DNA of 9,033 bases from assembly GCA_902464645.1 (NCBI GenBank), contig CABQKL010000076.1, forward strand, positions 1 to 9,033, read 5' to 3'. The translations under genes and the position numbers were made by a program. The notes under the pieces were generated by a model, which worked only from the letters and a program-made list of their open reading frames with translations, was not told where the DNA came from and made no database searches. This DNA is from an uncultured Collinsella sp. (GTDB lineage: Bacteria; Actinomycetota; Coriobacteriia; Coriobacteriales; Coriobacteriaceae). Shown one piece after another: positions 1-5,179 of the stretch. Position 1 is the first letter of the stretch. Every line of letters starts with the position of its first letter.

Positions 1-48
1 CTTCCCGCATCAGAGATCGAGCGGGTCCTGTCCGACCCGATGCAATAG
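1..48 (+). CDS. possible C-terminal tail of an upstream gene (partial)
   Basis: Frame 1 is open from the window edge to a TAG at 46-48 and reads LPASEIERVLSDPMQ. Base 48 lies 13 bases before the glpK start, the spacing expected inside an operon, and a ribosome binding site for glpK sits directly after the stop. Fifteen residues are too few to name a family, and a 15-codon open frame can occur by chance in GC-rich DNA. If real, the gene would be co-transcribed with glpK and could be another glycerol or sugar metabolism gene, but nothing visible shows this. Confidence 0.4.
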   Translation, partial: LPASEIERVLSDPMQ

Positions 49-56
49 AAAGGTGT
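49..56 (+). promoter_or_regulatory. ribosome binding site of glpK
   Basis: The sequence GAAAGGTG lies directly after a possible upstream stop codon and about six bases before the ATG at 62. It supports the longer glpK start over Met10 at base 89, which has only a weak AGGT in front of it. Confidence 0.55.
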
Positions 57-61
57 AAGCG

Positions 62-1600
62 ATGTCGTTGAATCTAGGTAGCCTGGGTATGGAAGACGCC
101 TCGTTTAGCTTTGGCGGTTCCTACATCATGGCGCTCGACTGCGGCACCACCTCGGTGCTCGCGACCATCGTCGACGAGTACGGCTGCATTGTCGCCCAGG
201 CACGTCGTAGCGTCAAAACCAGCTTCCCGCGCCCCGGCTGGGTGGAGCAGGATCCCACGGAGGTGCTTGCCAGCCAGATCGGCGTGATGATGGAGGTCCA
301 GTTTAAGAGCGGCATCCATTCCGATCGCATCGCCGCCATCGGTATCTCCAACCAGCGCGAGACCACGGTGGTGTGGGACCGCGTGAGTGGCCAGCCTATC
401 TACAACGCCATCGTGTGGCAGTGTCGCCGCACCGCACCTCTGATCGACGAGCTGGTCGAGCAGGGCGCAGAAGGGCTGGTTCGCTCCCGCACGGGACTCA
501 CGCTCGACCCGTATTTCTCGGCCTCCAAGGTGCAGTGGATTCTCGACAACGTTGACGGCGCACGCGAGAGCGCGGCGGCGGGCGACCTCATGTTTGGCAC
601 CATCGATACCTGGCTCATCTACAACCTCACCGGCGGCCAAACCTTTGCCACCGACTACACCAATGCCAGCCGCACGGCGCTCTTCAATATTCATACGCTG
701 GACTGGGACGATGACCTGCTGGCTCTCTTCGACATCCCGCGTGCCATGATGCCCGAGGTCCGTTGGAGCGCCGGTGACTACGGCCGCGTCGCGAGCGACA
801 TCATGACCAACATGCCGCCCATCATGGGTGTGGCGGGCGACCAGCAGGCGTCGCTGTTCGGTCACTGCTGCTTCCATCCCGGCCAGACCAAAAACACCTA
901 TGGCACGGGCTGCTTTATGCTCATGAACACCGGCGACGAGATCGTCGAATCCAAGAATGGCCTGGTCTCCACCATCGGTATCGCTGCGAACGGCAAGGTC
1001 AGCTATGCGCTCGAGGGCTCTATTTTTGCCGCCGGCTCAACGATGAACTGGCTGCGCGACAACATGGGCGTTATCTCCAACGTATCCGAATCGGCACAGC
1101 TCGCCTCTTCGATCGGCGATAACGAGGGATGCTACTTTGTCCCCGCTTTTGCGGGCTTGGGTGCACCATGGTGGGACGCGCACGCCCGCGGCATCGTATG
1201 CGGTCTGACCGGCGCCTCGAGTCGCGCGACCATCGTGCGTGCCGCTTGCGAGTCCATGGCCTATCAGAGCTATGACGTGCTGCGTGCCATGGAGCAGGAC
1301 GTGGGTCTTTCGATCGAGCGCCTGTCCGTCGATGGCGGCGCCTCGCGCAACGAGTTCATCATGCAGTTCCAGGCAGACTTGCTGGATATCCCCGTGCTGC
1401 AATGTGAGTCGGTGGAGACAACGGCGATCGGTGCCGCGTATCTGGCGGGCCTCGCAGTTGGGTATTGGGAGGATCTGGAGGAGCTGGAGCAAAACGCCCA
1501 GATCGTCAAGACGTTCCATCCCCATATGTCCGTTGAGCGTCGCGAGCGCAACCTGGGCGGTTGGCACGATGCGGTCAAGCGTTCGCTCAGTACCGCTTAG
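62..1600 (+). CDS. glpK: glycerol kinase (FGGY family)
   Basis: Cytoplasmic enzyme that phosphorylates glycerol with ATP to sn-glycerol-3-phosphate. The 512-residue protein follows the E. coli GlpK pattern throughout. Glycerol ligands are present: NQRE (97-100), Trp119 in IVWQCRRTA, Tyr151 in DPYFS, and Asp260 in GVAGDQQ. Also conserved are NTYGTGCFMLMNTG, the C-terminal DGGASRNEF nucleotide motif and GAAYLAGLAVG. The start at 62 has AAGGTG about six bases upstream. It gives roughly 15 residues before the usual family start; Met10 (base 89) is an alternative start without a clear ribosome binding site. Odd points: the phosphate loop reads LDCGTTSVL instead of LDQGTTSSR, so the Arg17-equivalent ATP contact is Leu33, and the Gln314 equivalent is Asn329. 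The loop before GVAGDQQ lacks the E. coli GGTR element for fructose-1,6-bisphosphate inhibition and has no histidine like the one phosphorylated by HPr in Firmicutes enzymes. The family call is secure; full activity is not certain. Confidence 0.95.
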   Translation: MSLNLGSLGMEDASFSFGGSYIMALDCGTTSVLATIVDEYGCIVAQARRSVKTSFPRPGWVEQDPTEVLASQIGVMMEVQFKSGIHSDRIAAIGISNQRETTVVWDRVSGQPIYNAIVWQCRRTAPLIDELVEQGAEGLVRSRTGLTLDPYFSASKVQWILDNVDGARESAAAGDLMFGTIDTWLIYNLTGGQTFATDYTNASRTALFNIHTLDWDDDLLALFDIPRAMMPEVRWSAGDYGRVASDIMTNMPPIMGVAGDQQASLFGHCCFHPGQTKNTYGTGCFMLMNTGDEIVESKNGLVSTIGIAANGKVSYALEGSIFAAGSTMNWLRDNMGVISNVSESAQLASSIGDNEGCYFVPAFAGLGAPWWDAHARGIVCGLTGASSRATIVRAACESMAYQSYDVLRAMEQDVGLSIERLSVDGGASRNEFIMQFQADLLDIPVLQCESVETTAIGAAYLAGLAVGYWEDLEELEQNAQIVKTFHPHMSVERRERNLGGWHDAVKRSLSTA

Positions 1601-1646
1601 TAGGGCTGTGACGGAGCGCTCGATACAACAAACCACTAAACTTATG

Positions 1647-1681
1647 CATGGCGGGCGGCGGCAACATCGCTGTACGCCATG
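1647..1681 (+). repeat. inverted repeat between glpK and upp (possible RNA hairpin)
   Basis: CATGGCG (1647-1653) and CGCCATG (1675-1681) are perfect 7-base complements separated by a 21-base GC-rich loop. The stem can gain one G-U pair outward, and a GCG/CGC pair inside the loop could add a small inner stem. No run of T follows at once, so it is not a standard intrinsic terminator. It could be a leader structure of the upp transcript or a weak glpK terminator. It may also be chance in this composition. Confidence 0.35.
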
Positions 1682-1695
1682 TCAGCAAGGTCGTT

Positions 1696-1707
1696 TTGCG
1701 GCCGCAA
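1696..1707. repeat. 12-base perfect palindrome upstream of upp
   Basis: TTGCGGCCGCAA is a perfect dyad ending 19 bases before the upp ATG and two bases before its purine-rich ribosome binding site. Palindromes of this size can be repressor operators, but no known operator consensus was recognised. The GC-only core makes chance occurrence plausible. Confidence 0.4.
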
Positions 1708-1726
1708 CGAAAGGGGCAATCAACCC

Positions 1727-2374
1727 ATGACCGTTACCTACGATGCGTCCCGCGTGACGCTTGTCGACCATCCGCTCGTCCAGCACAAGTTGTCGATCCT
1801 GCGCGATAAGTCGACCGGCACCAACCAGTTCCGCCAGCTCGTGCGCGAGCTCGCGCTTTTTGACGGCTACGAGGCCATGCGCGACCTGCCCATGGAGGAT
1901 GTCGAAGTCGAGACTCCCATCACCACCGCCACGTTTAAGCATCTTGCCGGCAAGAAGCTCGCCATCGTCCCCATCCTGCGTGCAGGTCTTGGCATGGTCG
2001 ACGGCATCCTCGACCTGGTGCCCTCTGCCCGCGTGGGCCACATTGGCATGGAGCGCGACGAGGTCACCCACGAACCACATGAGTATTACTGCAAGATGCC
2101 CAAGGATATCGACCAGCGTATCTGCCTGGTCGTCGATCCCATGCTCGCCACGGGCGGTTCTGCCGAGATGGCTATCAGCTATCTGCGCGAGCGCGGTGTC
2201 AAGGACATCCGCATGCTGTGCATCGTCGCGGCCCCCGAGGGCCTCAAGTCGCTGACCGAGAAAGATCCCGATGTGCATATCTATACCTGCGCCATCGACG
2301 ACCACCTCAACGAGGCCGCCTACATCGTTCCCGGCCTGGGCGATGCCGGCGACCGTATCTACGGCACGCTGTAG
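1727..2374 (+). CDS. upp: uracil phosphoribosyltransferase
   Basis: Cytoplasmic pyrimidine salvage enzyme that joins uracil and PRPP to give UMP and pyrophosphate. The 215-residue product has the usual family length. It shows ILRAGLGM (about 83-90), the PRPP-binding segment VDPMLATGGSA (136-146), and the C-terminal uracil-binding signature YIVPGLGDAGDRIYGT. The start is placed at ATG 1727 (MTVTYDASRVTLVDHP): it matches the family N-terminus and has AAAGGGG ten bases upstream. An in-frame ATG at 1679 would add 16 residues unlike the family. The gene stands alone between gaps of 126 and 282 bases, so it probably has its own promoter, though I could not identify a convincing one. No PyrR binding-site motif was seen in the leader. 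Confidence 0.97.
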   Translation: MTVTYDASRVTLVDHPLVQHKLSILRDKSTGTNQFRQLVRELALFDGYEAMRDLPMEDVEVETPITTATFKHLAGKKLAIVPILRAGLGMVDGILDLVPSARVGHIGMERDEVTHEPHEYYCKMPKDIDQRICLVVDPMLATGGSAEMAISYLRERGVKDIRMLCIVAAPEGLKSLTEKDPDVHIYTCAIDDHLNEAAYIVPGLGDAGDRIYGTL

Positions 2375-2435
2375 TTGTCGGGCCTTGTCGGCTACGGTCA
2401 CAAATACGAAGAAATGGTGCGCGCGGGCGAGTAAA

Positions 2436-2469
2436 AGACGTCCACGCGCACTCCTGTTAACGGACGTTT
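2436..2469 (+). repeat. inverted repeat downstream of upp
   Basis: AGACGTCC (2436-2443) can pair with GGACGTTT (2462-2469), giving eight pairs including one G-U, around an 18-base loop. The position just after upp suits a 3' end structure, but the bases that follow are AGCCCAGAGG rather than a T-run. If it acts in termination or RNA stability it is not a canonical intrinsic terminator. Confidence 0.3.
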
Positions 2470-2498
2470 AGCCCAGAGGGGTTCGCGAAAAAACGTAT

Positions 2499-2548
2499 TA
2501 CCGTACCTGCGGCATAAAGAAGGTCTTAAGAAAACGAACAGGTGCGTA
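2499..2548 (+). repeat. imperfect inverted repeat in the upp-atp gap
   Basis: CGTACCTG (2502-2509) pairs with CAGGTGCG (2539-2546), with one G-U pair if read as RNA. Two more pairs are gained if C2501 is bulged. The 29-base loop is A-rich and includes CTTAAG. It lies upstream of the proposed atp promoter, so it would be either in the 3' tail of the upp transcript or a DNA-binding site. Function unknown. Confidence 0.3.
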
Positions 2549-2550
2549 TT

Positions 2551-2569
2551 AACCGATGCTTTTTCGGTT
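2551..2569 (+). repeat. short hairpin AACCGA/TCGGTT next to the atp promoter
   Basis: AACCGA (2551-2556) and TCGGTT (2564-2569) are perfect complements around a seven-base loop, TGCTTTT. The right arm overlaps the proposed -35 element by two bases. It could be a short terminator-like stem for transcripts arriving from upp, but the T-run is inside the loop rather than after the stem, so termination is doubtful. Confidence 0.35.
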
Positions 2570-2595
2570 GTACTTTAGCGATTGGCTCGTACAAT
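2568..2595 (+). promoter_or_regulatory. probable promoter of the atp operon
   Basis: TACAAT (2590-2595) matches five of six bases of the housekeeping -10 consensus. It sits 16 bases after TTGTAC (2568-2573), a weaker -35 match sharing TTG. It is the best pair seen in the gap before the operon. It would start RNA near base 2602 and leave a leader of about 55 bases before GTG 2657. This also argues against a TTG start at 2582 for the first gene, which would lie inside the promoter. Confidence 0.45.
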
Positions 2596-2656
2596 AGTCA
2601 CCAATGTTTGGCGGGAACTGTTCTGTGAGGCGTTAAAAAGGAAAGTGAGGACGCCA

Positions 2657-2968
2657 GTGTTTCAGGTAGCCGATCTGCTCGCTATCGTTGCAGGCGCCAT
2701 CGCGGGCGCAATTGCCTTCCTTCCCTTTGTCTTTACGCTCAAGCCGGTTCTTGACGATAAGCAGAATGCGGACATGCTCAAGGGTATGGTGAGTCTGGCG
2801 GTCTCGGCAATCGCCCTGCTCGTCTTTACCTTGGTTGTGTTTGTGTTGTTCGGAGAGGCATTTCGCATGTTCCTCCTGGGCGAGGCGATCGGCTTCGTGG
2901 CCTTTATGGCCGCCTGCACGGTTCGCGTCGCCAAGGCGCTGCGAGATCCTCATGAGGTCGAAAGGTAA
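2657..2968 (+). CDS. atpI: small three-helix membrane protein in the atpI position
   Basis: The 103-residue product has three hydrophobic segments at about 7-28, 44-65 and 70-92, a charged loop between the first two (LKPVLDDKQNADMLKG) and a basic/acidic C-terminus. It ends three bases before atpB. In this position most bacteria have AtpI, a non-essential assembly or ion-transport helper of the ATP synthase, so the name rests mainly on location, size and topology. I see no diagnostic AtpI motif, and three helices rather than the four usual in E. coli AtpI. GTG 2657 is chosen because GAGG lies six bases upstream. The longer frame from TTG 2582 would add 25 polar residues and overlap the promoter, and GTG 2645 has its ribosome binding site too close. 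Confidence 0.6.
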   Translation: MFQVADLLAIVAGAIAGAIAFLPFVFTLKPVLDDKQNADMLKGMVSLAVSAIALLVFTLVVFVLFGEAFRMFLLGEAIGFVAFMAACTVRVAKALRDPHEVER

Positions 2969-2971
2969 GTC

Positions 2972-3775
2972 GTGGAAATTTTTGAAAAGCTGCCTGATGA
3001 GATTAATCATCTGGTCAGCGAGTTCAGCTCCACCCCTGTCGTGGGCGATCTGAGCTGCGGCATCACGCAGTACTCGTTTTGGCTGATCGTCTCCACGATC
3101 GTGCTCCTGATCGTCCTGGCCGTGTTCAAGAAGAAGCAGACCCTGGTTCCCAAGGGCTTCTTCGTCAACGGTTTCGAGTACATCATCGAGTACGTCGAGA
3201 ACGATATCGGCAAGGGCGTCGTGGGTGAGAACTGGAAGAAGCACTTCCCGTTCCTGTGCTCGCTTTTCCTGTTCATCCTGATCAACAACATGATCGGCCT
3301 GATCCCGGGAATGAAGCCCGGCACCGGCGCAATCGGCTCCACCGCCGCGCTCGCCATCTTCGCCTTCGTGTATTTCATCTACTACGGATGCAAGGCTCAC
3401 GGCGTGATCGGCTACATCAAGAGCCTCGCCCCGCAGGGCGTGAGCTTCCCGATGAACGTGCTTGTGTGGGTCGTCGAGCTTTTCTCGACCTTCCTGCGCC
3501 TCATCACGCTCGCCGTCCGTCTGTTCTGCAACATGTTCGCAGGACACGTGGTCATGGGCTCGTTCGCCATCATGGCGAGCATGTTCATGCAGCCGCTGCT
3601 TCAGCAGGTTTCCGCGGCCCACGCCGTCGGCGCCCTGCCTTCGCTGGCCTGGCTTGCCATCCTCATCCTGATCTATGCGATCGAGCTTGTGGTCGGCGCC
3701 ATCCAGGCTTACGTCTTCACGGTCCTTACCGCCGTGTATGTCTCCGAGGCAGAGGAGGTCGCGGAGGAGGAGTAG
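2972..3775 (+). CDS. atpB: F1Fo ATP synthase subunit a
   Basis: Membrane stator subunit that holds the two proton half-channels against the c ring. The 267-residue protein is hydrophobic, with a first membrane helix at about 34-52 and others from FPFLCSLFLFILINNMIGL onward. The essential arginine is Arg183 in ITLAVRLFCNMFAG (E. coli Arg210). His192 replaces E. coli Glu219, while Glu238 replaces E. coli His245, seven residues before Gln245. This swapped His/Glu pair is known from mitochondria and many bacteria, so the channel should work. The C-terminus is acidic (EAEEVAEEE). The start is GTG 2972, with AAAGGT (2961-2966) overlapping the end of the preceding gene, which implies coupled translation. 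Confidence 0.96.
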   Translation: MEIFEKLPDEINHLVSEFSSTPVVGDLSCGITQYSFWLIVSTIVLLIVLAVFKKKQTLVPKGFFVNGFEYIIEYVENDIGKGVVGENWKKHFPFLCSLFLFILINNMIGLIPGMKPGTGAIGSTAALAIFAFVYFIYYGCKAHGVIGYIKSLAPQGVSFPMNVLVWVVELFSTFLRLITLAVRLFCNMFAGHVVMGSFAIMASMFMQPLLQQVSAAHAVGALPSLAWLAILILIYAIELVVGAIQAYVFTVLTAVYVSEAEEVAEEE

Positions 3776-3900
3776 TCTTCCGTTCGCGCCTTAAAGGTAA
3801 GGCAATTCGTTAAACCGCTGGTGCCCGTACCCATGGAGCCCGGCAGTTATAAATAAGGTTATCCTGCGTGAAATAAGACACGCACGACAAAGGAGGAATC
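3776..3900 (+). promoter_or_regulatory. atpB-atpE gap with strong translation-initiation region
   Basis: This 125-base non-coding stretch is the only sizeable gap inside the operon. It includes a small hairpin GCCTT/AAGGC (3788-3803, six-base loop), an A/T-rich element around TTATAAATAAGG (3847-3858), and AAAGGAGG (3889-3896) four bases before the atpE GTG. In E. coli the segment before atpE is a known translational enhancer that raises c-subunit yield, and a similar role is inferred here. TATAAA could also be an internal -10, but no matching -35 was found. Confidence 0.5.
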
Positions 3901-4095
3901 GTGGGAGTTATCGGTTACGGTCTCGGTGTTATCGGCGCTGGTCTTGCTATCGGCCTGTCTGCTCTGGGTGCTACGGGTGCTATGGCCCGTCAGCCTGAGG
4001 TCCAGGGCCGCGTGTTCACCGTCTTCATCATGGGCTCCGCCTTCGGCGAGGCTCTGGCTCTGATCGGCTTCGTTGTCGCGCTGATCGTTAAATAG
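3901..4095 (+). CDS. atpE: F1Fo ATP synthase subunit c (proteolipid)
   Basis: The 64-residue hairpin protein forms the rotor ring in the membrane. Helix 1 (about 3-27) is glycine-rich, the polar loop is ARQPE (29-33), and helix 2 (about 38-63) carries the ion-binding carboxylate Glu50 in SAFGEALALIG. The positions that hold Na+ ligands in sodium-type rings (Gln in helix 1, Ser/Thr after Glu) are Ile17 and Ala51, so proton coupling is expected. It is shorter than the usual 70-80 residues because both ends are clipped. The start is fixed: GTG 3901 follows AAAGGAGG, and an in-frame stop lies at 3874-3876 with no other start between. Frequent GTT, GCT and GGT codons suit a highly expressed gene. 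Confidence 0.96.
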   Translation: MGVIGYGLGVIGAGLAIGLSALGATGAMARQPEVQGRVFTVFIMGSAFGEALALIGFVVALIVK

Positions 4096-4110
4096 CACGG
4101 AGCGTCAAGT

Positions 4111-4713
4111 ATGAATCTTTCATCCCAGAAGAGCGCGATCGCACTCTCCGCGTCCGCGGCCGCGCTGCTCATGCCGGTTTCCGCGTTCGCCGAGGACGGC
4201 GCCGCCGGTGCGGACATCCTCATCCCTAAGATGGCGGAGTTCATCCCGGCGCTTATCGCCTTCCTGATTATCTGGATCGTGCTGGCCAAGGTCGCCCTGC
4301 CGGGCATCATGAAAACCATGGAGGAGCGCGGCAAGAAGATCGAGGAGAGCCTCGACGAGGCCGAGAAGACCAAGCAGGAGGCTATCGCTAAGCGCGCTGA
4401 GTCCGACTCGATCGTCACTGACGCCCGTCGTCAGGCTGCCGATATCGTTCTCGAGGCCCGTAAGGACGCCGAGTCCGAGCGCGCCCGTATCATCGAGGCT
4501 GCGCACAAGGAGGCCGAGGAGATCATCGCCAAGGCCCATACGACCGTCGAGGACGAGCGCAAGTCCATCTACGCCGGTGCCGCGAGCTCCATCGCCGACC
4601 TGTCCGTTGCCGTCGCCACCAAGATCGTGGGCGAGGCACTCGAGGACGAGGCCGGGCAGAAGAAGCTCATCGAGCGCTACATCCAGGAAGCAGGTAGCCT
4701 GAATGCCGACTAG
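4111..4713 (+). CDS. atpF: F1Fo ATP synthase subunit b with signal-peptide-like leader
   Basis: Peripheral stalk subunit that links subunit a to the alpha/beta/delta head. The 200-residue protein has one membrane helix (about 44-63, FIPALIAFLIIWIVLAKVAL) and then a long charged coiled coil from about 68 to 165, rich in Glu, Lys, Arg and Ala. The C-terminal part (IADLSVAVATKIVGEALED) resembles actinobacterial b subunits. Unusually, residues 1-27 look like a Sec signal peptide: polar/basic start, a hydrophobic Ala/Leu stretch and an AFA-E cleavage pattern, followed by a short acidic linker. After cleavage the N-terminus would face outside, as expected for b. ATG 4111 has GGAG upstream and lies 15 bases after atpE; the end overlaps atpH by 11 bases. 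Confidence 0.95.
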   Translation: MNLSSQKSAIALSASAAALLMPVSAFAEDGAAGADILIPKMAEFIPALIAFLIIWIVLAKVALPGIMKTMEERGKKIEESLDEAEKTKQEAIAKRAESDSIVTDARRQAADIVLEARKDAESERARIIEAAHKEAEEIIAKAHTTVEDERKSIYAGAASSIADLSVAVATKIVGEALEDEAGQKKLIERYIQEAGSLNAD

Positions 4714-5179
4714 CCGCTATCAGGACAAGGTGCTCGAGACCTACGCGCGCTCCCTTCTGGAAGCCGCCAAGGCCGAGAACCATGTGTTCGAGGACCTCGA
4801 GATGATCGAGCGCCTGGCTTCCGCCAGCCCCGAGATCATCGCCGTGCTCGACACCATGTCCAAGCGCGACCAGCTCGACCTTCTTCCCAAGGTGGCAGCT
4901 GCCTTTAAGTATGTTGCCGAGGAAGACGAGGATGTAGTGGGCGTGACCGTCACCACGGCGATCCCGCTCGACGACGAGCTGCGTCAAACCATCACTAAGA
5001 AATGCGAGCAGGACTTCGGCCGCAAGGTATTCCTTATCGAGCAGGTCGACCCGTCTATCGTGGGCGGCCTGGTGCTCGAGGCTCGCGGCGAGCGTCGTGA
5101 CATTTCCGTCAAGACGCAGCTGCGCATCGCGCAGGAGACCCTCGCAAACTCTGCTAATTCGTACGGAGGTGAAGCCTAA
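4703..5179 (+). CDS. atpH: F1Fo ATP synthase subunit delta (short form)
   Basis: Stator subunit on top of the alpha/beta head that binds subunit b. It shows YARSLLEAA near the N-terminus, a central helical region, and the C-terminal signature DPSIVGGLVLEARGERRDIS. At 158 residues it is about 20 shorter than the usual 175-180. The shortage appears to be in the N-terminal helical domain before LLPKVAAAFKYVAEE. The frame is intact. The gene starts inside the end of atpF (11-base overlap) with CAGGTAG as ribosome binding site, and its TAA shares one base with the atpA ATG, so it is translated in step with both neighbours. Confidence 0.93.
   Translation: MPTSRYQDKVLETYARSLLEAAKAENHVFEDLEMIERLASASPEIIAVLDTMSKRDQLDLLPKVAAAFKYVAEEDEDVVGVTVTTAIPLDDELRQTITKKCEQDFGRKVFLIEQVDPSIVGGLVLEARGERRDISVKTQLRIAQETLANSANSYGGEA

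Larger units (their letters stand above)
2375..2656 (+). other. 282-base intergenic region between upp and the atp operon
   Basis: No credible complete gene was seen on either strand. Its first 57 bases continue the upp frame after the stop for 19 open codons to a TAA at 2432-2434. The rest holds three short inverted repeats (2436-2469, 2499-2548, 2551-2569), an 8-base palindrome TTCGCGAA (2482-2489), a near-direct repeat CGTATTA-CCG (2494-2503 and 2545-2555), and the probable atp promoter (2568-2595). The middle is more A/T-rich than the flanking genes, as expected for a control region. No canonical terminator with a T-run was found. Confidence 0.6.

Noticed and set aside
1679..1726. Longer upp start at ATG 1679
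   Set aside because: It adds 16 residues unlike the family N-terminus, while ATG 1727 has a ribosome binding site and the usual length.
2582..2656. N-terminal extension of the atpI-like protein from TTG 2582
   Set aside because: The added 25 residues are polar, the TTG has no ribosome binding site and it overlaps the likely -10 element. GTG 2657 has a suitable site.
2633..3622. Minus-strand open frame of 329 codons opposite the atpI-like gene and atpB
   Set aside because: It is extremely rich in His, Asp, Glu and Arg, typical of the reverse complement of hydrophobic membrane codons. It is not a credible protein.
3848..3853. Internal promoter from TATAAA in the atpB-atpE gap
   Set aside because: No -35-like hexamer at a suitable distance was seen, so the A/T-rich stretch is better explained as part of the atpE translation-initiation region.
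3901..4095. Sodium-coupled ATP synthase
   Set aside because: The c subunit has Ala after the key Glu and Ile at the helix 1 Gln position, so the known Na+ ligands are missing.
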